Positions 48,501 to 59,729 of a stretch of DNA of 64,000 nucleotides are shown piece by piece. Source of the stretch: Archilochus colubris (lineage: Eukaryota; Chordata; Aves; Apodiformes; Trochilidae); the NCBI GenBank assembly GCA_023079485.1, contig CM041083.1, forward strand, positions 152,786,552 to 152,850,551. Reading direction: 5' to 3'. The notes under the pieces were generated by a model. That model ran no database searches, was not told where the DNA came from, and saw nothing but the letters and a program-made list of their open reading frames with translations. Numbering within the stretch: position 1 is the first letter of the stretch; each line of letters starts with the position of its first letter. The translations under genes were made by a program, and so were the position numbers.

Positions 48501-48700
48501 GTCTAGCATAGTTCTAGAAATTGGCAAAAGAAAGAAGATTTCAATCTTTCAATAGGAACTTTATTAATAATTTTTAACTACATTACGTTTTCTATTTTGA
48601 GAACTTTAAGCACATGGAAAACACCCTGGAAGACTATAAAGCTTTCATGAGAGTGAGTTAAAAAACTCAAGAAATCAGGAAGAGGTAGAATGTCCATAAG
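45574..48700. other. About 3.1 kb without a recognised gene
   Basis: Mostly AT-rich unique sequence. The part from about 46540 to 46960 is more balanced in composition and carries a 76-codon minus-strand frame (46707-46937) rich in Glu, Gln and Lys. It matches nothing I know, and I would not call it a gene. Confidence 0.45.
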
Positions 48701-48899
48701 CTCATAGAACTGTAGAATGGTTGGGTTGGAAGGGACCTTAAGATCCAAACCCCCTGCATGGGCAGGGACACCTCCTACTAGACCAAGTTGCACTAGGCCT
48801 CATTCAACTTGGCCTTAAACACTTCCAGGGAAGGGGCATCAACAACCTCCCTAGGCAACCTCTTCCAATAACTTCACCATTTATGGTGATGATTTCTTT
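48701..48899 (-). mobile_element. CR1 3' end, antisense
   Basis: CTCATAGAACTGTAGAATGG, TTGGGTTGGAAGGGACCTTA and AGGCAACCTCTTCCAATAAC mark a clear CR1 3' end of about 200 bp. Its last 45 bp (from 48855) belong to the segment that is repeated on the far side of the LTR. Confidence 0.9.
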
Positions 48900-49031
48900 T
48901 TTTAATATTCCTATATTTTTCCTAATATTTCTATATATTGCTCACCCACTAGAGTGAACAGCACACAGCACCATTCTCCACATGCCTTGTTCCTGATAAA
49001 ACTGATCTAATGGTAAATGAAGGAAACACAT
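48855..49031. repeat. 177-bp direct repeat, left copy
   Basis: Starts GCAACCTCTTCCAATAACTT and ends AATGAAGGAAACACAT. Base-by-base reading shows it identical to 49850-50026, with a constant offset of 995 bp. Its first 45 bp are CR1; the rest is unclassified unique sequence. It ends on the base before the LTR's TG. Confidence 0.95.
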
Positions 49032-49357
49032 TGTCTTGGTTTGGGCCAGGATACAGGTGATTTTCTGTCTTGTACTTTTGCTTTTAGCCAAGTCTCTTGT
49101 AAGTAGTTACACTTGCTGAAATTAACAGCAAGTTTCTCAGACAGTGTGTGCTTCTAGGATTGATAACACTTGATGTTTATAGTTGCTGCTAGAGACTGGT
49201 ATGCAGAGCCAAGGACACTGCTCAGCTCTGAGGAAAACATTTTACCGTCCAGGAGGATACAGAGGTCCCACCTGAGCCCTCCTTTGGGGAGGAACAGACA
49301 AGATAGATGCCAGAACTGACCAAACAGAGTATTCCATCCCATATACGTCACACTCAG

Positions 49358-49365
49358 TATAAATT
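49358..49365 (+). promoter_or_regulatory. TATA box of the family C LTR
   Basis: TATAAATT about 330 bp into the LTR, 7 bp after a CRE-like TACGTCAC. Position and context fit the U3 core promoter. Whether it is active today is unknown. Confidence 0.6.
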
Positions 49366-49709
49366 TGAGGCATCACGAGGGCCGAGGCAGATCTTTTCCG
49401 GATTTCCAGATTTCCAGACTTCTGGATTTCCTGATTTCCCTTCCTCCCTTCCTTCACCCGGCATCCTGGAAGGATCCTGTCCGTTCGTCTGCCTGTGGTC
49501 CTGATCCGTGCCAGCCCATATCTGTGTGTTCCTGCCTCCGGTTCCCGACTGCTGCCGACTCCAGGAGTCCAGCCTGGACTTTCCCAGGGCTGCCCTACAG
49601 CCTCGGTGGTGACGTGAGAGTTATGGGGGAAAGGGGGGAGGAATGTGGTATCCATTTTCCTGTATATTTGTATATATTTAGTAATTTTTCCTATTTATCA
49701 TTACTGTTC

Positions 49710-49715
49710 ATTAAA
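49710..49715 (+). terminator. Poly(A) signal of the family C LTR
   Basis: ATTAAA about 345 bp downstream of the TATA box, followed by GTTGTGTAGTTTAGTTT, a GU-rich downstream element. Confidence 0.55.
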
Positions 49716-49849
49716 GTTGTGTAGTTTAGTTTCCAACCCATAAGTCTCTCTCCCTTATTCTCTCTCCTTTCTTCATTGAGGGGAGAGAGAGATTAAAGAG
49801 AGCGTCTGTTATTTCGGTTTAATTGCCGGGTCAGTGTTAAACCGTGACA

Positions 49850-50026
49850 GCAACCTCTTCCAATAACTTCACCATTTATGGTGATGATTTCTTTTTTTAA
49901 TATTCCTATATTTTTCCTAATATTTCTATATATTGCTCACCCACTAGAGTGAACAGCACACAGCACCATTCTCCACATGCCTTGTTCCTGATAAAACTGA
50001 TCTAATGGTAAATGAAGGAAACACAT
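49850..50026. repeat. 177-bp direct repeat, right copy
   Basis: Begins on the base after the LTR's terminal CA and is identical to 48855-49031. After 50026 the two flanks diverge at once (GATATCAG here, TGTCTTGG at the left copy, where the LTR starts). Confidence 0.95.
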
Positions 50027-52614
50027 GATATCAGATCAGCTTTCTGAAGAAAGGAACACAACCCCTTACATGTTTTCATTGCAGGTTGGATCTGTTACTG
50101 GAAAACAGCACAAAAGACATTGCATGTTTTTCCATTTTTCTTATTTAAATATAATTTCTGTAGCAATTATATCAGTAATGGAAAGATTTAAAACATCATC
50201 TCCATTATTTCAAAAAATTATATCCTTTTCTCCTAAGCTGAGGGTGGGAATTCTTAGAAGGTGCTAACTACACATAGAGATCGCTCTTGAAGTTATGAAG
50301 ATAGAACTGTTCCAAGACAGAAGTTTGTTCCAAGACACAAGTTTGGATGTTATACAGGAGTGAAATATTATACAATATATAATGAACGACCCTTTTAGAG
50401 ATATGACCCAAAATATACGCACACTCACCAAAAGAGAGAAACTCCCACTCAAAGATACCCCCCCAAAATAGAATCAGTCACCCAAAGGGGAACAAGGGCT
50501 CATTTGGTGATATCCAGAATGATCACTCACTGGAAGGCATTCAATCCCAGGGAGTTTCTTTACATAGCAACCCAGTCCCAAGGGGGAGCGGAAGATTTTA
50601 AGTAATAATCTGCTTTGAATTAATCAAAAGAATCATAACATCATATGAAATTAGCTATTTTAAGAAAGCTAATCACCATAATTTTCCCTGTTTAATTCTG
50701 CTTATCATTCTTCTTTAGAAATATTATTATACCAGCTGTATTTAATACAGAATGTCTGTGGCATCTGACTAAAAATAATGTTTAGTGTTGACTGCATAAG
50801 AACCTGGCGCATATTAAAATGAAACAAAAAAAAAAAGTCACAAAAAGTGTTTTTTTGCTTGAAATGATAATACCATATTTCCCCATTTTATGAATAATTC
50901 AGGAATCCTAAAATGGATTCTACAGTTATTAGTATTTAATGACATCCCACTAGTAATTATCTTACGAAATGGTGAGGAACATAGAAGAAATATATGAATG
51001 ATTGGCAGAAAATTAAAATTATAAAGAAATGTGTAACATTTAGTTGAGTGTCATTAAGTGCTGGACATAAGTTTAGGTGGGAACATACTCTTTTCTTTTC
51101 AAATGAAAGAGGAAGTGAAGATTTTGCAGTTATTGTGTTTGGGGAACTGAAAACAAGTGCAAAAGTTGTCACTAAATAATGTTTGTTTCCCTGGTGTGGA
51201 TAAAACAGATATTTCCTGATATGATCATTAAATGCTCACTTCATGTAAGGAAACAAGAGGCACATAATTAGCTTTTCAAATAAACTAATTAGAAGAAAAG
51301 TAATAACAAAGTTATACATGTGAGAGTGTGGCAATTAAAAAGAGGAGCACTGATAATCATACAATGATAATTAAATGATGTGGTAAATGATAGATGCTGC
51401 TTGCTAACTTTTTGTATTTCATTGCTTATTTTGTTTTCATTTGTTTTTGAGACTCATTTGTTATATATTAGTTCTGATTTAACCCCTTGGCAAAAAGGAA
51501 ATTTCTTACAAAGTCCACATGGATATTTTTTGTAATTTTTCATTTTATTTTTCATCTCACACAGGCAATTAGCAGTCCTTGAGGGCCTTTTTATGTACAT
51601 TTGAATTCCTGGATTTTTAGATTTTTAAGAAGAGAGGGAAATAACAATACCTGGTAAATATTAATCAGTTCCTTAAAGAAAACTATCCAACACTCTTGAA
51701 TGTGGCTTCCAAGATGCATATGTTTGAAAATATTGGGTACTATTGAAAATAGTGCCTATCATCCTCACATAGTTTAATCAAGTATGTATCTCACACAGAG
51801 AATTAGGGAATTTTTGCACTTATCCTGAAAGTGTTGTCAAACTGTTCTTATTAAGTGAAATTACATGTTTGAGAAAGCATATTTGGTGTTGTACATAGTA
51901 CAGAAATAGCCTAGGATGTTTTGTATTAGTATTCCTTTTTAAAGCATCAGCAACATCAAAATTTGTATGCTAACATCCAAGATAGATTTCCAAAAAGTCA
52001 ATAGAAGCTCAGGTTCCTGGATACTCAACAGACAGAAGTGCAAAAGGGCTACAATGCAGTGAAAGGAAGAATTCAGAGCCATGGAGTGGGTAAGAAAGAG
52101 TAATGAATATGGAAACAACTGGAAAACAGGGTGCACTGGGAGAGGAGACTCCCAGATAAAGGAGACCCTGAGTGGCCTTAACATGAACAGTAGATCAGGG
52201 TCTATCTGCTTTTATTATTTCCAAGCATCCCTTTGCATTTGCCCTCTTTGCTTCAGTGAATTTTAATTTTACAAGAAACAGCTCTTTTCCCTTGGCTATG
52301 CTGCAGAACATGGTTTCTTCTTTTGAAAAATCCTATAGATCATGGTTAATGCAACTCTCCAAAACATTATACCACTTTGAGAATACAGGCTGAGGAATTT
52401 CAAGGTCATTTTTTCATTTGCTTGTTTCCCTGCCTAAGTTTGTTGTCTGAAAAAGAATATTGCATGTAAATAGAGGTTGTAAAGTGAGACCATTTTCAAA
52501 ATTATCTCATAAAACTCAGTGATTTAAAGACCACTGGCAGTGAATAAAGACTTACTTGTACATACCTAATATGAATTCTTCAAAAGACCTAAGAGTTTTA
52601 TGGTTCCTTTTTGT
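50027..52614. other. Mostly unique sequence; possible old repeat at about 50250-50600
   Basis: The stretch 50250-50600 includes TGTTCCAAGACAGAAGTTTG and a near repeat TGTTCCAAGACACAAGTTTG (about 50309-50345), and AGGGAGTTTCTTTACATAGC. It reads like ERV-derived sequence but I cannot assign it. From 50600 to 52600 nothing is recognised. Confidence 0.35.
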
Positions 52615-53230
52615 CACAAAATCATAGCATGGTTGGAAGGGTTTGTATTGGAAAGAACCTTCAAAATAGCCTAGTTCTAACCTCCCGGCCATGGGAGGGG
52701 ATAACTCCTCCTAAACCAGGTTACTCAGAGACAAAATTGATCTGTGCCTGAACATAAAGCAGTTGACTACTACTCTTTGAGTGTAGTCATCCAACCATTA
52801 CCTTATCCACCAAGTGGTACATCCATCAAGTCCATGTCTTTCTAATTGAATTACCAGATTGTCATGTGGGACAGTGTAAAATACTTTGCACAAGTACAAG
52901 GGGATGATGTCAGTTGCTCTCTCTTTATCCACTGATGCTTTGAACCCATTTTAAAATGACACAAAATTTGTCAGCCACAATTTGTCCCTAGTGAAGCCAC
53001 GTTGTCTGTCACCAATCACCTTGCTTTCCATGTTCCTTAGCATAGTTTCCAGGACGATCTGCTCCCTTATCTTTTGAAGCACATAGGTGAGACTGACTGG
53101 CCTGTACTTCTTTGGATCTTGTTTTTTTTTCTTTTTTAAAAATATGGATTACATTTCCCTTTCTACAGTCATCATTAACCTCCCTGGGAACTCATATCAC
53201 ATTACAGTCAGTTGTCTAAGAGGCTTCCAT
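52615..53230 (-). pseudogene. CR1 ORF2 RT-core relic joined to a CR1 3' end
   Basis: From high to low coordinates the minus strand gives the KKGNVxxIFKK / PVSLT region in broken frames, then EQIVLETMLRNMESKVIGDR, GFTRDKLWLTNFVSF, RATDIIPLYLCKVFYTVPHD, and ERHGLDGCTTWWI. In RT motif A the expected AFDT is VFYT: the catalytic Asp is replaced by Tyr. Right after motif A the element jumps to a CR1 3' end at 52615-52760 (ACAAAATCATAGCATGG...). The rest of RT and the ORF2 C-terminus are therefore deleted, or the two parts are separate insertions. The T-rich run at 53121-53140 interrupts the frame. Confidence 0.8.
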
Positions 53231-53729
53231 AAAAATCCTATTTGTATGATGAAGATATAAATTGTTCTTTCAGATTCAAGTACTAAGCTTCCCAAAAATT
53301 TAGCTGATCATTCATGGAATACTGGAATCTTTTAAAGACCTCTTTTTTTACAAATGTCATCCGAAAACAGAAAGGATTTTCTCTAAATGTATTTGTTAAT
53401 GTGCATGTACATGTATATACCATATACACATGTGTACATCTGCTTACACATATGAAATACATTGTCATATGTCTTTGAAATTAGAACAGGAAAATCAGAA
53501 TCTGTTCAGTGTTTATTTAAATGGTCAGTGCTGTAATCATAAGAGAAATATTTCTTCCTATGAAATAGCTGCTATATGAGAATGAATTATCTTCCCTGCC
53601 CTGCTCTACCACTCTCTTTCTCTTCCCCTTCTCCCTCCTCTTCCCCTTCCTAATATCTATAAAATTCTCCCCAGCAGTGGAAATCAAAACATGAAGAAAG
53701 AGTCAACCTACTTTCACTGTGTATAAGTT
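53231..53729. other. Unique sequence with a pyrimidine tract
   Basis: An alternating purine-pyrimidine stretch (ACATGTATATACCATATACACATGTG) lies at about 53409-53434. A CT-rich tract, TCTTTCTCTTCCCCTTCTCC type, lies at about 53590-53657. Confidence 0.5.
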
Positions 53730-54055
53730 CACAGAATCAGAGAATAACTAAGTTTGTAAGGGACCCCTTGAGGCCATCTGGCCCAACACTTTTGCTCAAG
53801 CAGGGATAATTTGGGCCAGTTCCCCAGTACCATGTCCAGATGGCTTTTGAAAATCTCCAAGAAAGGAGACTACAAAACCTCTCTTGCCAACCTGTTGCCC
53901 CTCTAAATCAGCCTCAAAATAAAAAAGTTGTTTCCTAATGTTCAGAAGGAATCTCTTGTGTTCCAATTCGTGCCTCTTGCACAAATGCTGTCATTGGACA
54001 CCACCATGAAGAACCTGGCTTCATCTTCTTGGCAGCACTTCTTTGAACACAGTGT
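53730..54055 (-). mobile_element. CR1 3' half, antisense
   Basis: Starts at TTCACAGAATCAGAGAATAA and runs through AGGCCATCTGGCCCAACACT, TTGTTTCCTAATGTTCAGAA and a block reading CTGTCATTGGACACCACCAT. That block is the antisense of the ORF2 C-terminus of a CR1 subfamily distinct from the 35-kb copy. A short minus frame (53796-53984) reads HELEHKRFLLNIRKQLFYFE, the conserved ExRRFxLxIRKxFF block. Confidence 0.75.
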
Positions 54056-54944
54056 ATTTAATGCTTTTTTTGCAATAAAAGTTAATCAGAAAGAGAGAAC
54101 AATATCCACATTTCATGTGCATCCTGAAATCATTGAGCCAACCAAAATCCAAAAAAACCCCAAGCTCTCAAGTTTCCTTTTATTATTTTTTTTAATGATT
54201 GATTGCTGCAATAAAGGTGGAAGCTCTTGACTTTTATAATTCTGATTAAAGAAGCAGAAAACATCCAGATTGATAATACTGAGGGAAAAATTACACTAAC
54301 CTTTTCAATGAAAATGACATTAAAATTAAAACATGGAAAAATAGGTCTTTCTGTTGATCAGATAGTAATTGAAATTTCCCTTTCACAGATCTAGTAAAAT
54401 AACCCTGTCATTTGTTAGCAAAACAAAATCTTACAAAGAGTAAGTACATTTAGTAGCTGGATTGTTGAGTTTTTGTCTCAGTTTCTCAGTTTGGTAGGTC
54501 TTAGAAGACATCACTTTTTATTGCTTATCCATTCTAGAATTAATTCAATAAAGTTCAGATTTATTGACCTGGAGAGATGTCTTAAAGATTGTTTATTTAT
54601 CCAGCCTTTCAGTGAAGTATGCTGTGCAGAAAATTACTTTCATGCAGATGTTAGTGTCCCACACATTTCCTTAAAATGAAGAAATTCACAACATAAAATG
54701 CATTAAAAACCCACTTCAAAGCATAAAGGTTTTTTCAAATAAAATAAAAACCAGAATATTTAGTCCTTTTTATAATTCCTTGAGTCTTCCCAGTAACAAT
54801 TTAAAATTCCTCTTTTTTACATATGAATTATGCATATTCATATGTTTATATGCTAGAGATATAGAGGATTAAGGATGTCTGATATTGTTTAGCACCAAAA
54901 AAATCTGTTCATCCCAGAGTACCCAATTTGTTAATTATCTGTAA
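54056..54944. other. Unique AT-rich spacer
   Basis: Nothing recognised. Confidence 0.5.
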
Positions 54945-55612
54945 AATCACAGAAATCAGAGGAAGTTAGGGGTTGGAAGGGATCTTGAAAGATCATCTAC
55001 TCCAACCCCCCTGCTAGAGCAGGATCATCAACAGCAGGTCACAGAGGAACACATCCATATGGGTTTTGAGTGACTCCACAACATCCCTGGGCAGCCTGTG
55101 CCAGTGCTCTGTCACCCTCACAGTGAAAAAGTTTTTCCTCATATTTATGTGGAACCTTCTATGCTCAAGTTTGTAACCATTGCCCCTTGTCCTATTGTTG
55201 GACATAACTGAAAAGAGCCTGGCTCCGTCCTCTTGGCTCTTGTCCTTCACATATTTATAAACATCAATAAGGTTGCCCCTCAGTCTCCTCCAAGCTGAAG
55301 AGCCCCAGCTCCCTCAGCCTTTCCACATAAGGGAGATGTTCCACTCCCTTCATCATCTTAGAGGCTCAGATTTGGACTCTCTCAATACGTTCCCTGTCCT
55401 TCTTGATCCAAGGGGCCCAGAATCGGGCATAATATTCCAGATGTGACCTCACCAGAGAAGAGTAGAGGAGGAGGAGAACTCCTCTCTACCTACTAACCAC
55501 CTCCCTTCTAATGCACCCCAGGATGCCATTGGCCTTCTCAGCCACAAAGGCACATAGCTGGCTCACGGTCATCATTCCATCCACCAGTACCCTCAGGTCC
55601 CTTTCCCAAAAC
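54945..55612 (-). pseudogene. CR1 ORF2 C-terminal relic with 3' end, well preserved
   Basis: Starts at reversed 3' sequence (AAATCACAGAAATCAGAGGA, GGGGTTGGAAGGGATCTTGA). The minus strand then encodes [20 protein letters not shown] and [20 protein letters not shown] (frame 55014-55250). Farther on it carries the antisense of AYLRELGLF-, ERxQKDRERIE- and LLYSSLVRSHLEYY-like segments. It keeps nearly 670 bp of contiguous homology, so it is probably younger than its neighbours. The 5' part of ORF2 is absent, so it is inactive. Confidence 0.9.
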
Positions 55613-56948
55613 TGATTTGTAATGATTTCCCAAAAATTATTTGAAATAATTTACTGACTTAAAATCTGATAAATAAAGTTAGGCCACTTGTCTGTGAAAA
55701 ATGTTAATAATAGAAATTAATAATAGAAACTCAAGCTGTTGTTTGCAACATGTGGTACAAGAGACAACAATGGAATGGTTATCATAGACTGCAATGTACA
55801 ATATTAATCCAAAGAAGAGGATTTTGGTGCATGGTTAAGTATCATTGGGTAGGTAAGGGAACAAACTGTACTGTATATACACTGATAAATACCACATAAA
55901 GTGGAACTGACCACTTCACCCCTGAAAAAATAAATGAAAAAAAGAAAAGAAAAAGAGAATTTTCAATTGTTCCCAGGTTACTTTGCATAACTTTTACATG
56001 ATCTATGTTGACCTCTGACATGGGATGTTAAGTTTGAAATATTTAATAGTTTGAGGGCTAAATCACTTTCAAATATATGTTTCATATGGCAACCTGGTAG
56101 TTGTCTAACTGAGAATAAAAATTAGGATATTCATAGCGTCTCTGTATTTCTATTGGCATCACTTTGTCAGGTGTTGGTGAAATAAGGAAAAAAAATCTTT
56201 TTCTTTCTTCATTGTTCCTCACACAACTATTTGCTAGTGATAATCCAATCCTGCCTACAAAATTAATCACATCATGTTTTATATTAAATGAAAAAAATTC
56301 AGTCTAAATTTTTGAACTGATAAAGAATGGTATAGGTTATTTGAATTGTGTTCTGACAGTAGATTTGAATGAAGGAAAGGGAAGGGAAGGGAAAAGTCAT
56401 CCTCATATAGCAAACTGAGTCTTAGGAGGAGATCTTTCCCTTATGATTGTGACACTTTAAATTTAAATAAGCATGGAATAGATTTTGTTTTTCCCATCCT
56501 AATTTCAAAGAAATATAACTTACGATTATTTATTGACTTGCTAGAAATTTTAGAAGTACTTAATCTATAAAATACAAAGCATGAAGTGATCAGTTACAAG
56601 CACTGACAGACATATAGTCCTATAACTTGTCCTCTGCATAATCATGCCTAGGCACTAGGCATAGCCACAATGCCTTGTGTTTATCCATCAACAACCTGAT
56701 CTCAGAGTCAGCCTATGCAAGTAAGACTCAGAGTACAAGGTTATTCTTCAAGGAGTTTCTCACATTTATCTCATTATCTCCTCTGTCTTACTCTACTTCT
56801 TTGTCTAATGGTGTCTTGCATCTTTGAAAGTATTTCCTTTATATACATAAATGTGACAAATCTGTAAGGTGACCCACAGAGTTTCAGCTTGTTTCCTTTA
56901 CATATTCATTCAAGCAAAAGGAAACGGACAGTGATAAATGATCAGTTC
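55613..56948. other. Unique AT-rich sequence
   Basis: No gene recognised. A short GGGAA repeat (about 56373-56392) and A-rich sequence near 55925-55955. Confidence 0.5.
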
Positions 56949-57230
56949 TGCTAGTTTTGGCTGGGATAGAGTTAATTTTCTCAAAGATAGCTGGCAAGGA
57001 GCTATGTTTTGGATCTGTGCTGAAAATAGTGTAGATAACACAGATATTTTAGTTATTGATGAGCAGCGCTCACACAAAGTCAAGGCCTTTCTGTTTCTCA
57101 CAGTGCCCCCCCCAACCCCCCACCAATGAGTAGGCTGAGGGTACACAAATAGCTAAAAGGAGACACAGGCAGGATGCTGACCCCAAATGGCTAAAGGAAT
57201 ATTGCATACCATATTACACCATGCTCAGCA

Positions 57231-57236
57231 TATAAA
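57231..57236 (+). promoter_or_regulatory. TATA box of the family A LTR
   Basis: TATAAA within CAGCATATAAAGCTGG, about 190 bp upstream of the LTR's poly(A) signal. Confidence 0.6.
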
Positions 57237-57422
57237 GCTGGAGGAAGACAAAGGCACTGGGTTACATTCAGAGTGATGAGGTTTGTCTTCCAGAGTAACT
57301 GTTAGGCATGATGGAGCCCTTTTTTTTTTTCCTGTAAATGGCTGAACACCTTCCTGCTGGCAGGAAGCAGGGAATGAATTCCTTCTTTTCCTCTGCTTTT
57401 GCATACAGCTTTTGTCTTATCT

Positions 57423-57428
57423 AATAAA
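57423..57428 (+). terminator. Poly(A) signal of the family A LTR
   Basis: AATAAA in TCTAATAAATTGTTTTT; the following GTGTGTTTGTCC is a plausible GU-rich downstream element. Confidence 0.6.
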
Positions 57429-57538
57429 TTGTTTTTACCTCAACCCATGTGTGTTTGTCCTTCCCATTATCTCCATATCCCACTGGGCAGGAGTGAAGGG
57501 CTGTATGATGCTCTGTTTCCAGATGGGATTAGACCTCA

Positions 57539-59729
57539 TCGTCACTTCATTTACATATTTAAACAAATAATAACATGTTTATGTGCAATTAGGCCTCCCA
57601 GAATATTGTGGGTACTCAATAAAATCCATGGATGTTTTTAAAATATTTTCTTTATTTTTTTTATCACTTTTCCTGTACCTGACACTTCCATTTCTGCTTT
57701 TTGCTGAGTCAGAGAATTAATTTATCTCTAATAAGCAGACCATCATCATGAAATGACACATATCTTTGTGGTATCAGTGGCTCATAGATTCCCTAATTCC
57801 TCATTTTCATGTGTAGAAAAAGAAGCAACTCTGCAGAAAATATCAAAGACAAAATATTTCTGACAATCTTTATAAAATAAAAACTTAATTTATAAAGTAT
57901 TATTCAACAACTGCCGTAAGTAATTATGGAGGTTCACTTAATAATTTATTTTGGCATAATCTTAATTTCCTTAATTTCTTATTATACTCTTCCACTGAGT
58001 AACTGCGTTACACTTACTACTTACAGTTACAAGTTACTACTTGCTTTTGCAATATACAGAGATACAGCACCAGAGATATTTGCACTAAGACAGAGATTAC
58101 ATTATAATTTATTTTGAAATTGGTCGTTTTGTTTTTGGTATTTTGAAAACATTAAGTCATATATATATTTTACCTGAAGAATTTACAGTGATGTGACATG
58201 ATACTGGGCGTACATAGTGAATCTTATTAAGTGAAAAAGAACTAATTAGAAACAGCTTTTGTTCTGAAATTGAAGTACTAATATTATTCAATGACAGAAA
58301 TCTTAATTCAACCCTTCTCCTCTCTCTCAGGCACTGATAAGCATAATAAATAATTTTCAGCCTCATTATTTAGTGTGAGCAATAGTGACAGATTCTTAAA
58401 TAAACTTTTAGTGTCTATAATTTAATGACCAAATGAAACTACAGCCATAAGACAAATACAAGTAATAAAACATTTTGAAATATATGGTTATTATAATTAA
58501 ATAATAACCTTTTAAAATATTATATATTCATAACAAGCAAAAATAGATATGGCAAATGAAATATTCCTTCTAGTTTTCAGACTTTGTAATAAACGTATTT
58601 TTTTTCCAAGTTCACTATATCTTAGATTCACTTTTTTTTTTTTTTTTTTTACTTTGCATGCATTATTTAATTAAATTACCTTATTCAAGCTAATTTATTA
58701 CTGAGAAAAAGTCAATAGGAAATTTTCTCCAAATTAGTTCAATTTCTTTGAAGAACAGCTTTGTTTTTGTAAAGAATCCTAAAGCTTTAGTGCCCTGAAG
58801 GGACTCATAGGAATTTGTAAAATGTTCATTCTGAAGTTTTTAATTCTTTTGGTAATAATGCAGTCACATCTAAAATTGCAAGCTTCTTTACATCACAGTT
58901 TTATGTGCATATTAGACACCTGAGAGATCCTAGTAAATTTTTTCATGTAATCATGAGCCCCTGGCCAGATTTACAAAAGCTGAATGGAATTTCTGTACAA
59001 TAGACCTGTCCAGCAAATCATATACTTGTTTTTCTTGAAAGCACTTAAATAGTGTCCCAAAAGTGAATAATAAAATAAAATATTTAAAATATTGGCAAAT
59101 TAAAATAATAATTATTTCTTGTGCAATTTAATGTGAAAATTATCACTTGTAAAGATAATACTTTTCTAAATATTGCTTACTTTGGGGTAAAAATATATTA
59201 AGAAAAAAGACAAAATGGAAAAAATTAGATGTTTAACTTGATACTCAATTCTTTCTATTTCCTATCATTCTCCAAAGAAAACATTGAAGATGAAGTAATA
59301 TTTGTCCTTCATGCAGCTTCACATTTGAGGACAATTTTTGAAATTGTTTAATGAAGCAGTAGTCCTCTGCTTAGGGGTTGAAATGTGTAAAATTAAAGGC
59401 TGCACAAGTGATAATATCATATTCTTATCTAATGCTTCATAAATTGGAACTGCCCCCAGTTAGTCAGATGAAACACACAATCTCTCCTCCTATTTGTCAA
59501 AGAAAGTAACAGAATTATCTCTTGCAAGAACAATGGCCCAGACACAGTGAAGACAGGTTGGAAAGCAGATGGAATGCCTTCAGCCTGGAAAGTACTGACC
59601 ACAGGAAATTGGGGGGGTTTGTTTGTTTCTTTTTCAAGAAAACTGTTTGTTTTCTAGAGGAAAATTTCTTTCAGTAGCATCTCCTTAAGCCAGAATATAA
59701 ACATTTTTTCAGGAGTTTATGCAGAGTAT
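57539..59729. other. About 2.2 kb of unique AT-rich sequence
   Basis: No gene recognised; a 19-T run at 58632-58650. Confidence 0.5.

Larger units (their letters stand above)
49032..49849 (+). mobile_element. Solo LTR, family C (avian ERV), 818 bp, apparently complete
   Basis: Opens TGTCTTGGTTTGGGCCAGGA and closes GTTAAACCGTGACA, so it has the TG...CA ends of a retroviral LTR. A CRE-like TACGTCAC (49344-49351) and TATA box TATAAATT (49358-49365) mark the U3/R boundary. A poly(A) signal ATTAAA lies at 49710-49715, followed by a GT-rich stretch, which fits R ending shortly after. The segment just after the TATA box has four GATTTCC-type units (about 49402-49440). No gag, pol or env sequence adjoins, so it is a solo LTR. 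The 137-residue minus frame (49242-49655) and the 119-residue plus frame (49365-49724) lie wholly inside and are not genes. It is bounded on both sides by the 177-bp repeats, not by a usual 4-6 bp duplication. Confidence 0.85.
56949..57538 (+). mobile_element. Solo LTR, family A (avian ERV, probably ERVL-like), near complete
   Basis: Begins TGCTAGTTTTGGCTGGGATA and ends near AGACCTCA, with the characteristic inner blocks GGAGCTATGTTTTGGATCTG, TTAGTTATTGATGAGCAGCG and GTCAAGGCCTTTCTG. Core promoter: ATGCTCAGCATATAAAGCTGG with TATAAA at 57231-57236. The start-site region holds GTTTGTCTTCCAGAGTAACTG. Poly(A) signal AATAAA lies at 57423-57428. The flanks just outside (CAGTTC and TCGTC) do not match, so no target duplication is visible; the terminal bases may be slightly misplaced. 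No internal viral sequence adjoins. The class label (ERVL) is from memory of avian LTRs. A diverged antisense relative lies at 5046-5547. Confidence 0.8.

Noticed and set aside
49242..49655. 137-codon minus-strand open frame as a novel protein
   Set aside because: It lies wholly within the family C LTR, antisense to it, and no domain or codon pattern supports it.
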